The notes under the pieces were generated by a model, which did no database searches, was not told the DNA's origin, and was given only the letters and a program-made list of their open reading frames with translations. Positions 1 through 9,595 of a stretch of DNA of 64,000 nucleotides are shown piece by piece. How positions within the stretch are numbered: position 1 is the stretch's first letter; each line of letters begins with the position of its first letter. The stretch covers positions 1 to 64,000 of the forward strand of contig NZ_JACIEH010000006.1 in NCBI RefSeq assembly GCF_014196745.1. The letters run 5' to 3'. This stretch comes from Sphingomonas kyeonggiensis. Its GTDB lineage: Bacteria; Pseudomonadota; Alphaproteobacteria; Sphingomonadales; Sphingomonadaceae. Position numbers and translations under genes: made by a program.

Positions 1-399
1 GGCGCCAGCGGCAGGATTTCAAGCTGGGTCATGCCGGACGGAACCCGGCTGGACTACAGCTATAACGGTTTCTCGCCTCGGGCGATAATCAGCAAGCTGA
101 CACCGCATGCGTTTGTCCGGCCGGGCGAACTGCGTCGCGCTGAATGGTCGGAATTTGATTTCGGCGATTGCCCCATGTCCGAGAATGCGATCAATGCTGC
201 GCCTCGGCTATTCGGGCGAGGAGATGGCAGCCCACGGCTTCCGAGCGATGGCGAGCGCGCTTCTCAACGAATCCGGCAAATGGAGCGCTGACGCCATCGA
301 GCGCGCTCTCGCGCATAGGGACACGAATGGCGCGCGTGGGTGCAGCTTATAATCGCAGTGCCTTCTGGGAGGGGCGCGTCGTTATGGCCCAATGATTTG
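1..399 (+). pseudogene. Fused YD-repeat / P4-type integrase remnant
   Basis: This is a broken tyrosine-recombinase gene spread over three frames. Frame 1 (about 100-190) reads FVRPGELRRAEWSEFDF, a hallmark of P4-family integrases, then jumps directly to PMSENAINAA, so roughly 50 residues of the catalytic domain are missing. Frame 2 (about 205-330) continues with GEEMAAHGFRAMASALLNE and DAIERALAHRDTN, carrying the HxxR box. Frame 3 (about 335-395) ends with AAYNRSAFWEGRVVMAQ, the usual C-terminus with the catalytic Tyr. At least two frameshifts and one deletion make it non-functional. The first 75 bases instead encode a YD-repeat-like stretch (PDGTRLDYSYNG), suggesting an RHS fragment was joined to it. 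It may extend left of the window. Confidence 0.75.
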
Positions 400-924
400 G
401 ATCAACTGCGTGGACGGGCGGCCTAGAGTCGGCACCTGTAGGAAGGTGGCCGCTTTGCGCCCTGATCTCAGTCGTCCGGACGGGTCGCGAACTATCCCGA
501 AAGCGGTCATCCGCCAGGGCCGCGCTTAGACGGCGGATATTGGGGAGGAAAGCCGGAGGATTGAGATATGAAAATCCGGCGGTGGGTGGGCATCGTTTCC
601 GGTGCGAGGTTGCGCTCAAAGTCGCGGCCGTCAATTTTCAATGCCTTCGATGTGGATCAAAAGTGCGTTGCCACCCCACTCCTACTTTGCAACCTTATGT
701 CAAAAGGGGGAGAAGATCCATGAAATGGCATGGGCCTAGATCGGCCATGAATTCGGCATCTCGCGATCAAGCCGAGCGCGATTGGTCCACCCTCTGAAGT
801 CCTGATGCCTGGTTTCGGGCACGTATTATTCATGGGGCGGATCGCGAATAGTGCGGGCTATCTGCTTCAATAAGAAGCGCCTTAATGGGCTACCGTGCGG
901 AATGATGTGAATCCCGCATGGTGA
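400..924. other. Intergenic stretch, no gene recognised
   Basis: This stretch lies between the integrase remnant and the RHS gene. The short open frames do not look like any protein family I know, and their composition is irregular. It probably contains further island debris and the promoter of the RHS gene; I could not define a promoter with confidence. Confidence 0.4.
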
Positions 925-3900
925 ATGCTTGAGAGTATTCGTATGGTTTTTTCCAGGCTGTTGTCGTTTCGTCTTGCGATATGCGTTCTGGCATTCATGG
1001 CGTTACGCTCAGAAGTGGCGTTTGCGCAGTTTATGCCAAATATGCCGCCGCCGCATCGGGAAGTTACGAGCGACGGTGTCGATACGATGACCGGTGACCT
1101 GATATATTCGAACAAGGATATTTCGGTCGGCAGCGACGATGGGCCTGGCCCCCTGGCATTTGTTCGAACATATAGTACGCAGAATGGTGTGAACTATGCC
1201 TATCCAAATCTAGGCACGAGCTTCACGCATAATTTCCAGATATACTTGGAATCGTTCCCGATCGACAGCACAAGCACGCTGTTCAGGATAGTGGTGGGAA
1301 CGGCAGGTTATAGCTTCGATACCACTCCAAGCGGATCCGTTTCACGTAACGGCGACGGCGCAACGCTCCTCGCGGAGCCGGGCGGTATGGTTCTTGTTCT
1401 GAAAGACGGAACGAGAATCGACTTTGGTCACTCTTATACCAGCGTCGGAACATTCTATGTGGAGGGGGATCGCTATTTCAACTATGGCGCGACGTCCATA
1501 ACCTATCCAAACGGCGAGACGATATTCCTCAAATATGAGCCCGCTGCGTCTACCCCGACGGACGGCGTCATTCATCGCCTGGCTTCGGTGACGAATTCGA
1601 ACGGATATTCACTTAATTTCAGCTATCTTGATCCGTCGACCAGCGGAGGACTGAACCAGGAGAAGTTTCTGGTCTCGCGCGTATCTGCCGACCGCATTAG
1701 CTGCACCTCGGCAGTGACCAATTGCAGCCCTTCTGGAAGCGCGCACGCGGACTATGAATATGTGCTCCTGACGACGCTGCCAGATGGCCAGAAGGTCTAC
1801 GGGCTTGGTAAGTATACGGCTGTAGACGGTAAATATGTCAGCTATGGCTATAATGCAAATTATGGAATATCTTCCATTAGTCGTAATGGATCTTCCAATC
1901 CGGATCTCGCTATCTCGAAGCCAACGCCACTAGACACCTGGTTTACGGATGGCGATGGCAAAATTAAGAAGTACGCACTCTCGACCGATGGTAGCATCTA
2001 TTCGGTAAAGATGACGATCACCGACGCTACCGGGCTTGTCACCAAGGCGGGGGGAGGCTCGGGCGACCTGCGGCCTGTTTGGACCGAAGACGGCTTCGGG
2101 CGGCGCACGGAATATGCATACGACATGTATGGGCGTCTGCTTTCGACCAAGTATCCTGAGGGAAACATCACCGCCCAAACTTATGACTCGCGCGGCAATG
2201 TTATAGAACGACGCGAGAAGGCGAAGCCCGGCTCCGGCTTGTCGGACATCGTGACCACCTCGGTGTTTTCGTCCTGCAACTCGACCAACGCGAAAATCTG
2301 CAACCGCCCGACATATACGATCGATGGCAAGGGCAATCGGACCGACTATTTCTATGATCCGGCGCATGGGGGCGAGACGGTCACGCTGTCACCGCCCAAC
2401 CAGGCCGGCCTCAGGACGGTAACTCGATACGGATATTCCAGCTTCTATCCGGCACCTGGCGTCGTCGCCGGTGCTGGCGCTACGCTGCCATCGGCATGGC
2501 TGCAGACAGTGATTGACGAGTGCCTAGTGTCGGCGGTTACCGGTACTACGGTCGATTTCAGCTATGTCTGCCCTCCCGCCAGTCGGGTGAGAAGGAGCCT
2601 GGTCTACACGCCCTCTTCGAGCGGAGCGCGATCGAGCCACGAGCTTGAGCAGGTGATCGACGACGCCGATGGCCTGGCTCTTACAACGAAATATACCTAT
2701 CGCCGTGATGGTAGGCTGGCCAGCGAGGATGGGGCCAGGGCGGGCTCGGCGGATCTCGCTGTCTACGACTATGACATAGCGGGTCGGCGGACCTCCGTTT
2801 CCTTTCCGAATGCGGGGTCGGGCGCTCCAGCCCAGCAATTTGGCTATGACAGCGTGGGGCGGCTCCGGGAAACCAAGCGCCGGCTGGGATCCGGCTGGGT
2901 GTCTGAGACATCGACGTTCAATGGGCGCGGGCTGGTCGCGACTTCTACGGCCGGCGACGGCACGCTCACCAGCTATGTCTATGACGACGCAGGGCGTTTG
3001 AAGGACGAGACCATCGCACTGGCGACGCCGCGCGTCACTCGGCGAACCTACAACCAAGCTGGCATGCTGGAGAAGGTCATCCGAGGAGTCGGGACCGCGT
3101 CGCAGCAGGACTATGCCACCTACTCCTACAGCGCCAATGGGCAGGTCGTGTCCGAGCAGGACGCTAACGGCAATTTGACCACCCGTTGTTATGACGGCTT
3201 CGATCGAGTGGTGGAGTTGCGCCTGCCTGCGCCAGATGCGGTTCCTGGCGCGGCGCCGAACTGCACCACCATCGCTGCTGGCCAAGGCCTCCCTGCCGGG
3301 GTCACGCGGGAAGAATATGGCTATGATGCCAACGGTAATCTTGCGACCCTTCGGCAACGTGACGGCCAGCTTCTGACGTTTACCTATGATGCTCTGGATC
3401 GCGTCGTCCACAAGGCGGTGCCCGGATTGGATCGTTCGGTCAGCTCGACCTATGACTTGCTGGGGCGGCGCACCTCCGCCAGCCTGCCAGGGAGTAACTC
3501 GGCGCTCTCGGTATCGTGGACTTATGACAACGCGGATCGGGTCAAGACTTCGACGACCCAGGGGCGTACCGTAGCTTATGAATATGATCCTTCAGGTGAA
3601 ACGGTCGATACCGTTTGGCCCGACGGGCTCGCCACGCGGTACACGATGGACAACTTTGATCGGGTGACGTCGGTGGTTGAGCGAAATGGGCCGGCTCTTG
3701 CTTCCTATTCGTACGACCAACTATCTCGACGCACTGCGAATAACTACGCCAATGGCGCGACGGCAACCAGCTTCACCTATGATGCTTCTCAGCGCCTTGC
3801 TCAGCTGAGTCACGATCTCGCAGGGGCAGGATCGGATATCTCCCTTGCCTATACCTACAATGAAGCGGGGCAGATCGCGACCAAGCAGCAGAACAATAGC

Positions 3901-5526
3901 GCCTATGCCTGGACCGGCGCCTATAATGTGGAGCGTCCGTATACGCGGAACGCACTGAACCAGTATCAAACTGCCGGCCCTGCGACCTTCTCCTATGATA
4001 CGCGAGGCAATCTCACCAGCGATGGCAGCTGGACTTTCAGCTATGATGGCGAAAATCGTCTTGTTACCGCGACGGGTGGCGGAAATGTAAGCCTCGCTTA
4101 CGATGCCATCGGCCGGCTCGCAAGAATCACGTCAGGATCCTCGACGACGTCGTTCCTTTATGACGGCGAGAATCTGATCGGCGAGTATGACGGCGCCGGC
4201 AGTCTCTTGCGGCGTACCGTGTTCGGGCCTGGCGAGGACGAGCCTGCGGTGACGTATGAAGGTAGCGGGCGTTACTGGCTTTATTCCAATGAGCAGCGCT
4301 CGATCATCGCGCGCGCAGATGCTACGGGCACCGCGACCTCGATTACGTCTTACGGGTTCTATGGGGAGTCCGTCTCAGGCGATCGCTTCGGCTATACCGG
4401 TCAGATCAGGATCCCAGAATTGGGCCTGTATTATTATAAGAGCCGCTTCTACTCCCCGTTTCTCGGAAGGTTCCTGCAGCCGGATCCAACCGGCACCGAC
4501 GGTGGCATGAACCTTTATGAGTATGCTGCCAGCGATCCGATCAACTTGATCGACCCGACCGGCAACAAGCCCGGGGGCCAAAACAGCACCGCGCCGTACG
4601 AACCTGTGAACGAAGATGAGATCACCGTCGTCGGTCGCCGCATTCGAGAGGGTGCTTCGTTCCTGATTGGTCTGACGCCGCTCGGATTCCCGGCAGATGT
4701 CTACACTGCTTTTTCCGGAAAGGATGGGATCACCGGCGAGCGCGTGTCGACGTTCTGGCGGATAGCGGGCGTGGTGCCCTACGTCTCGGAATTCCGAAAG
4801 GGCTACAAGGGCGTCCGAGTGCTTGTCCGGGTCGTGAAAGGCTGTGGCTGTTTCGAGGCGGGCACCCTGGTCGCAACGCCTTCCGGCATGCGGCCGATCG
4901 AACAGATCAAAATCGGGGATGAGGTGCTCGCTGGGGACGAAGTGAGCGGCAAGGTTTCTCCCCGCAAGGTTATGGCGCTCCTTCGGCCAGAGCCGAAGCC
5001 GCTCTACGACCTTCGCCTCAGGGCACCGGCCGGTGACATTGTCACCTTCCATGTGACCGATGATCATCCGTGGAAGGTCGAGGGGCAGGGTTGGGTGGAG
5101 ACCGTTGATCTGAAGGTCGACCAGCGCATCGACACGGCGACGGGTGCGGACATGGTCGTCGTTGGCCGTTCACTGACAACTCAAGTTGCGCCGACGTACA
5201 ATCTGAGCGTTGCTGATCTGAATACCTTCTTCGTCGGCAAGGATAAGGTGTGGGTGCACAATGGCGGATGCTGGAAGGCGTTTGCCAGCAGAAGTGCAGC
5301 CTTCCGGCAGGCCAAGCGCGATGCTGGTATCCCTGTGAACCAGCAGCCAAAATCCGTAGGGCCGAACGTCAACAAGCAGGGTAAGGTTGTGCAGGGGCGC
5401 GAGTATGTTTTCAGCAAGCCGGACGGAAGCACGGTCAGAATCCGGGAGGATGCCGGTGGCCATCCGGAACACGGATTGGGGCCGCATTTCAACATCAACG
5501 GCAGCAAGACCCATTACGGGTGGTGA
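925..5526 (+). CDS. Exported RHS/YD-repeat polymorphic toxin with Hint and C-terminal HNH-type nuclease domain
   Basis: This 1533-residue protein starts with a Sec-type signal peptide (about residues 7-35, cleavage after VAFA). An N-terminal RHS region (VDTMTGDLIYSNKDI) and many YD repeats (GYDANGNL, YDALDRV types) fill about residues 350-1150. The RHS core closes with RFGYTGQIRIPELGLYYYKS and FLGRFLQPDP (about 1153-1190). A Hint domain follows, with the likely nucleophile Cys1309 in CFEAGTLV and the closing VHNGG near 1444-1448. The last 85 or so residues (AFRQAKRDAGIPVNQQP, then GGHPEHGLGPHFN and KTHYGW) resemble HNH/endonuclease-VII-fold toxin tips with several His. The Hint domain is expected to release the tip by self-cleavage. 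ATG at 943, preceded by GAGAG, is an alternative start. Base use is more A+T-rich than in neighbouring genes, and no secretion-system genes are nearby. The RHS and Hint calls are firm; the nuclease call is moderate. Confidence 0.88.
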   Translation: MLESIRMVFSRLLSFRLAICVLAFMALRSEVAFAQFMPNMPPPHREVTSDGVDTMTGDLIYSNKDISVGSDDGPGPLAFVRTYSTQNGVNYAYPNLGTSFTHNFQIYLESFPIDSTSTLFRIVVGTAGYSFDTTPSGSVSRNGDGATLLAEPGGMVLVLKDGTRIDFGHSYTSVGTFYVEGDRYFNYGATSITYPNGETIFLKYEPAASTPTDGVIHRLASVTNSNGYSLNFSYLDPSTSGGLNQEKFLVSRVSADRISCTSAVTNCSPSGSAHADYEYVLLTTLPDGQKVYGLGKYTAVDGKYVSYGYNANYGISSISRNGSSNPDLAISKPTPLDTWFTDGDGKIKKYALSTDGSIYSVKMTITDATGLVTKAGGGSGDLRPVWTEDGFGRRTEYAYDMYGRLLSTKYPEGNITAQTYDSRGNVIERREKAKPGSGLSDIVTTSVFSSCNSTNAKICNRPTYTIDGKGNRTDYFYDPAHGGETVTLSPPNQAGLRTVTRYGYSSFYPAPGVVAGAGATLPSAWLQTVIDECLVSAVTGTTVDFSYVCPPASRVRRSLVYTPSSSGARSSHELEQVIDDADGLALTTKYTYRRDGRLASEDGARAGSADLAVYDYDIAGRRTSVSFPNAGSGAPAQQFGYDSVGRLRETKRRLGSGWVSETSTFNGRGLVATSTAGDGTLTSYVYDDAGRLKDETIALATPRVTRRTYNQAGMLEKVIRGVGTASQQDYATYSYSANGQVVSEQDANGNLTTRCYDGFDRVVELRLPAPDAVPGAAPNCTTIAAGQGLPAGVTREEYGYDANGNLATLRQRDGQLLTFTYDALDRVVHKAVPGLDRSVSSTYDLLGRRTSASLPGSNSALSVSWTYDNADRVKTSTTQGRTVAYEYDPSGETVDTVWPDGLATRYTMDNFDRVTSVVERNGPALASYSYDQLSRRTANNYANGATATSFTYDASQRLAQLSHDLAGAGSDISLAYTYNEAGQIATKQQNNSAYAWTGAYNVERPYTRNALNQYQTAGPATFSYDTRGNLTSDGSWTFSYDGENRLVTATGGGNVSLAYDAIGRLARITSGSSTTSFLYDGENLIGEYDGAGSLLRRTVFGPGEDEPAVTYEGSGRYWLYSNEQRSIIARADATGTATSITSYGFYGESVSGDRFGYTGQIRIPELGLYYYKSRFYSPFLGRFLQPDPTGTDGGMNLYEYAASDPINLIDPTGNKPGGQNSTAPYEPVNEDEITVVGRRIREGASFLIGLTPLGFPADVYTAFSGKDGITGERVSTFWRIAGVVPYVSEFRKGYKGVRVLVRVVKGCGCFEAGTLVATPSGMRPIEQIKIGDEVLAGDEVSGKVSPRKVMALLRPEPKPLYDLRLRAPAGDIVTFHVTDDHPWKVEGQGWVETVDLKVDQRIDTATGADMVVVGRSLTTQVAPTYNLSVADLNTFFVGKDKVWVHNGGCWKAFASRSAAFRQAKRDAGIPVNQQPKSVGPNVNKQGKVVQGREYVFSKPDGSTVRIREDAGGHPEHGLGPHFNINGSKTHYGW

Positions 5527-5528
5527 CG

Positions 5529-6167
5529 ATGGATACCTACCGTATTCAAGACATCTCCTCTGAAGGGGCGCGCATTTCCATCGCGAATGGATTGACGGGT
5601 TTGTCTGCGTTCGTGGCCTCTATAAACGCCGATTGCGGAAAGTCGCTGCAGGAGGCGCGACGCGAAGCCCTTCGGTACCTGATGCAGATTGTGAGCGAGC
5701 ATGGTGAGGCGATCTGGTTGGTTGCCGGGCACTCCTACCCGGTGCAGGATAACGCCATGGCGACCTACAACCGCTTGTGGCTAGGAATGGCGAAAGGAGG
5801 GATCGCCTTCCCACCGTCAACCAGCGATGACGGTGTAAAGGCTATATCGGAGGAAGGCGTCAGGTACTTCGGCTACCGAGCCGTGGGATGCGATGACGTG
5901 GAGTCGATCGAGAGCGTCCTGGCTCGCTTCCAGTCGTTCCTGATGGTTGGGGACACGGTATCCGACGCGGTCAAGATGGTTGGCGCCGGTTGGGCTTCGA
6001 CAGGAAGCGGGGTGCCGCCAGAAGCTTTCGAACGTTCTTTGGAATATGGCGTTCCGCTGATTATGCTTTTGGGCGATTTCGACGACGCGACTGCAGAAGG
6101 AGTATTGGTTGCATCACCCGACGTCGTGCGCAGCATTGGCAGATCGAAGACAGAATCTCACTTGTGA
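5529..6167 (+). CDS. Probable immunity protein for the RHS toxin
   Basis: This 212-aa soluble protein has no signal peptide or membrane segment. Its ATG lies two bases after the stop of the RHS toxin; GTG codons at 5520 and 5523 would overlap the toxin end. I do not recognise its family. Polymorphic toxins with a nuclease tip are normally followed immediately by a cognate immunity gene, and position, length and acidic composition all fit that role. The pair would be co-transcribed so that every toxin-producing cell is protected. The immunity function is inferred from context only; a hypothetical island protein is the alternative. Confidence 0.65.
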   Translation: MDTYRIQDISSEGARISIANGLTGLSAFVASINADCGKSLQEARREALRYLMQIVSEHGEAIWLVAGHSYPVQDNAMATYNRLWLGMAKGGIAFPPSTSDDGVKAISEEGVRYFGYRAVGCDDVESIESVLARFQSFLMVGDTVSDAVKMVGAGWASTGSGVPPEAFERSLEYGVPLIMLLGDFDDATAEGVLVASPDVVRSIGRSKTESHL

Positions 6168-6189
6168 AGCCTCGTTTGTCCTTTCAGCG

Positions 6190-6480
6190 ATGGAGGGATC
6201 AAATGTGCTGCCGACATCTCGGCGCATTATCCTTGGCGGGATCTTTTCCCCGCCTGCCCATGCCTTTGCGCAGGAGGCTGTAACTTACAGCCATGATCCT
6301 CTGGGCCGACGTATCGGGGCGACGATAACCGGGGGTCAGCGAACGGACTCAGACGGTGGTGACGTTGCATCCAGCAGGTAATCTGCAGGGCTATCGCGTC
6401 ACCGGTTCAACGATGAGCGGTTCGAGAGCGAGGCGCAGGAAGTCCTCGTCGTGCCGCCCGCGCTGGCGCCGGGGCGCCAG
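6190..6480 (+). pseudogene. Decayed small exported YD-repeat protein
   Basis: One frame starting at ATG 6190 reads a degenerate leader ending in AHAFAQ, followed by a YD-like motif (VTYSHDPLGRRIGATITGG). The match then shifts to another frame for RTQTVVTLHPAGNLQGYRVTGS near 6335-6410, and to a third for EAQEVLVVPPALAP near 6425-6470. Small secreted proteins with this order (signal, YD motif, NRxGYxVTGS, VVPL) are common next to RHS genes in sphingomonads. At least two frameshifts make this copy non-functional. Confidence 0.55.
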
Positions 6481-6500
6481 TGTCATGCGCCGACACGGAG

Positions 6501-6530
6501 CATCCCCGGAGACCCAGGTCTCCGGGGATG
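6501..6530 (-). terminator. Perfect 14-bp hairpin after the TBDR gene
   Basis: The arms 6501-6514 and 6517-6530 are perfect reverse complements separated by CA. The hairpin lies 8 bases beyond the TBDR stop codon on the minus strand. There is no clear T-run, so it may work as a weak terminator or mRNA 3' end protector. It also separates this gene from the island scar. Confidence 0.6.
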
Positions 6531-6538
6531 CCATACCG

Positions 6539-9500
6539 TTACAGGCGTAAGGACACGCCGGCGACGATCTGCCGGCCAAGCAAATCATAGCCCATGATCG
6601 TGTTGCCGCGCAGCAGGCCGATGCGCGAGCGGCTGTCCGGCACGATCGGCGGGTCGCGATCGAAGATGTTGTTCGCGGCAAGCCGGAACGTCATCTGCTT
6701 GTTGATGTCGAAGGTGAGCGCAAGATCGAACCAGTCATAGGCCTTGATGCCCGGGAACTGGTCCCGTCGCTGGCTTGGATCCGCCGTCGGGATGCCGGTG
6801 TCGGCCGGCGCATAGACGTCGAGCGGCATACCGGCGCGGTGGCGCCAGTTCACCGAAACGCTGGCGATGCGCTCGGGCAGGATCCAGGTGGTGCGCATCT
6901 GGTGCGCCCATTTGGGCATGCTCTCTCCGCACGAATTGCCCCAATAGCCGACGCAATCGCGTGAGGTGGCGGTAGGCGATGCCTGCGAGGCGACCCGCGT
7001 CATGAGCGTGCCGTTGAAGCTCATCTCGAGGCGGCCGACCGAACCCATGCCGACGTCATACTGCCCCTGGAAGTCCCAGCCATGCGACTGTGAGCGATAG
7101 CCATTTGCCGAACCCCGTGCGACCCAGCCCGTGGCCGGGCGCGTCGCCGGCGAGCTGTACAGCGTGCCGTTCGCATTGCGGACGATGGCGCGGCAGAAAT
7201 AGTCGTTGCCGGTGCTGAGGCAGTCGTTGATCAGGTTCTGCGGCTGGAGGAAGTCGAGCTGGTCCTCCAGGTCGATCAGCCAGCGATCGACCGAGACGGT
7301 CAGCCCGGGCACGAAGCGCGGACGGAACACCACGCCGAACGTCTTGGTATAGGCAGTTTCCGGCTTGAGGTTGAAGCCGCCTTCACGGACGGTGCAGCGA
7401 TCGTCCGGGCAGATCAGCGTGGTGCTGCCATAGAGGTTCGCCGCAAGGCCCGTATTGGCGCACTGCTGCGGCGTTGCGGCCGGGGCGATGCGCGGTCCGC
7501 CGGGGTTCGCCGGGTCGACCCGGGGTGCGCAGGGGTCCGCGTAGAAACCCTGGTTCCAGAAGATGTTGGCTGCGCCTGCAGCCGTGCCGACGCCAGGAGC
7601 TGCCTGCGCCTTGTTGTACGACGCACGGAAGCTGATGTCCTCGACCGGCGACCAGATGCCCTCGATCTTCCAGGTGCCGAACTTGTTGTCCAGGCGGTTA
7701 TACTTGGACAGGCGGTAGCCGCCGTTCAGCTGGAGCAACTTGGTCCAGGACTGGTTCTCGACCAGCGGCACCTGGATTTCCGCATTGGCCTCCAGAATGC
7801 TCTGGGTAACGCGCTGGTTCGTGCCCCCGTTGTTCTCCTGGTAGATCTCGTTGACGATGGTGCGTTCCATCTCCTCGCGATATTCGCCGCCCAGCGCGAT
7901 CGCGATGCCCTGTTCGGCGAGCGGCGAGACGATGCCGTACTTGCCGAGATCGCCGCTGACGGTGCCGACGAACTGCAGCAGGCGCGGAATGCGCGTGCTG
8001 ACGCCGCCGGTAGCGCCGCCATAGATATAGTTGTTGAGCGCCGCATCCTTGTTGAACGGCGAGAAGGCGTTGAACGGCACGCAGTTCTTGTCGGTGCCAT
8101 TGACCACCGAGCGGCAGGTCGGTCGGCCGTTGACGTTCACTACGTCGAGCGAGCGGTTGACGTTGTCGAACTTCGCGAACGGCACGTCGATGGTGTCGAG
8201 CTGCGCGCGCGAGAGCATGCCCGCCACGTCATAGGACCAGACATCGTCCAGCACCCGGCCACGCAGGCCCGCGACGACGCGATAGCCCGTGTTGGTGAAC
8301 TCCTGACGGACCAGCGGCATCGAATCGAAGCGATAGCGCACGTCGAGCGGCGCATATTGACCTGCCACGCCCGCGTTCGCACCGCACAGAGTCTGCGCCT
8401 GCGACGCCGAGAGGAACGGGTTGTCGCAGTTCACCTGGTAGGGCGTGCTGCCATAGACGCTGTACGAATAGGTGCGGTTCAGCTGCGTGTTGTACGACTT
8501 GTCCCGATACCACAGCACGTTGCTGTACAGCTCGATATGGTCGTTGATTTGGGCGGTCAGGAAGCCGCCGGCGTTGACGCGGTTGAACGGCCGCTGGAAC
8601 GACCAATCGTCATAGGGGTTGGCCGAGGCGCCCGCCGGTCCGCTGTTGATCGGAATGAAGGTGCCATTGCCGTTCGGATTGTTGACGAGCACCGTCCCGG
8701 AACTGGCGCCGGAGAGCGGGATGATCGTGCCGGCCGGGGTGTAGCTCGCGCGCGAGCAGGAGAGCGGCGAGGTGTTGCTCGACGTCACCACTTCGCAGAC
8801 CGCGTTCGCGCGGTCGCGCAGGCGAACCAGGCTCGACTGGCGGTAGTCGACGAACCCCGAGATGTTGACGCGATCATTGAACAGATTGGTGCCTGCTGCC
8901 AGGCTGATATCCGCGCGGCCACCATCGTTGGACATGCCGCTGGCTGAATTGAAGCCAGCCCGCTTCGCGGCATCGGTCACCGCACTGGAGCGGTTGTTGT
9001 GGTTGAAGAAGCTGTAATTGCCGTCGATGCGGATGCCGCTGAAGTTCTTCTTCAGGATGAAATTGACGACGCCGGCGACCGCGTCCGAACCATAGACCGA
9101 GGAAGCGCCGCCGGTCAGCACGTCGATCCGATCGACCAGAGCGTTCGGGATGATGCCGACATCGACCGTGTTGGGCAGGCCGATGCGCAGCCCGTCGATG
9201 AGCATCAGCGTACGCTCGTAACCCAGGCTGCGCAGCTTGATGCGCTGGCGGCCCTCGGAGTCACTGAAATTCTGTTCTGAATTGACCTGCACCTGGGGCA
9301 GGCGGTTGACCACCTCCTCGATTGTCGTCGCCCCCTGCGCGGCGATCTCCGCCGCGGTGGTGGTGACGATTGGTGCAGCCGAACGGTTGTTCAGGCGAAC
9401 GATGCGCGTGCCTGTTACGACGAGGTTGCCATCGGCGCTGTCCTGCGTCGATTCCTCCGCCAGCTTGGCGGACGCGACAGGATCGCCGATCGATGCAGCC

Positions 9501-9595
9501 TGTTCCTGCCGGTTATCGCTGGTCTGTGCTGCGGCCGGAACGGCCGACAGTGCGGCCACGCAGCAACTCGTGGCCCAAATGCCCTTCAACATCAT
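6539..9595 (-). CDS. TonB-dependent outer-membrane receptor
   Basis: This is a 1018-aa active-transport pore of the outer membrane, energised by TonB/ExbBD. A signal peptide (ATSCCVAALSAVPAAAQ) is followed by a TonB-box-like NLVVTGTRI and a plug domain with VNRLPQVQVNSEQNFS, GYERTLMLIDGLRI and YGSDAVAGVVNFILKKNF. A 22-strand barrel occupies the rest. It ends in VSLRL rather than the usual terminal aromatic residue. No STN domain is present, so it is a transporter rather than a signal transducer. I placed the start at 9595 because GGGGGA sits 5 bases upstream; a longer frame from 9622 would put that site inside the gene. No dedicated partner gene is adjacent, so the substrate is unknown. Confidence 0.93.
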   Translation of the reverse strand: MMLKGIWATSCCVAALSAVPAAAQTSDNRQEQAASIGDPVASAKLAEESTQDSADGNLVVTGTRIVRLNNRSAAPIVTTTAAEIAAQGATTIEEVVNRLPQVQVNSEQNFSDSEGRQRIKLRSLGYERTLMLIDGLRIGLPNTVDVGIIPNALVDRIDVLTGGASSVYGSDAVAGVVNFILKKNFSGIRIDGNYSFFNHNNRSSAVTDAAKRAGFNSASGMSNDGGRADISLAAGTNLFNDRVNISGFVDYRQSSLVRLRDRANAVCEVVTSSNTSPLSCSRASYTPAGTIIPLSGASSGTVLVNNPNGNGTFIPINSGPAGASANPYDDWSFQRPFNRVNAGGFLTAQINDHIELYSNVLWYRDKSYNTQLNRTYSYSVYGSTPYQVNCDNPFLSASQAQTLCGANAGVAGQYAPLDVRYRFDSMPLVRQEFTNTGYRVVAGLRGRVLDDVWSYDVAGMLSRAQLDTIDVPFAKFDNVNRSLDVVNVNGRPTCRSVVNGTDKNCVPFNAFSPFNKDAALNNYIYGGATGGVSTRIPRLLQFVGTVSGDLGKYGIVSPLAEQGIAIALGGEYREEMERTIVNEIYQENNGGTNQRVTQSILEANAEIQVPLVENQSWTKLLQLNGGYRLSKYNRLDNKFGTWKIEGIWSPVEDISFRASYNKAQAAPGVGTAAGAANIFWNQGFYADPCAPRVDPANPGGPRIAPAATPQQCANTGLAANLYGSTTLICPDDRCTVREGGFNLKPETAYTKTFGVVFRPRFVPGLTVSVDRWLIDLEDQLDFLQPQNLINDCLSTGNDYFCRAIVRNANGTLYSSPATRPATGWVARGSANGYRSQSHGWDFQGQYDVGMGSVGRLEMSFNGTLMTRVASQASPTATSRDCVGYWGNSCGESMPKWAHQMRTTWILPERIASVSVNWRHRAGMPLDVYAPADTGIPTADPSQRRDQFPGIKAYDWFDLALTFDINKQMTFRLAANNIFDRDPPIVPDSRSRIGLLRGNTIMGYDLLGRQIVAGVSLRL

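Noticed and set aside
347..797. Short open frames in the 400-924 gap, including a Cys-containing one on the plus strand
   Set aside because: No ribosome-binding site, no family resemblance and irregular composition; more likely island debris than genes.
925..5526. Type VI secretion association of the RHS protein
   Set aside because: The protein has its own Sec signal, and no PAAR domain, VgrG or T6SS component is visible in the window.
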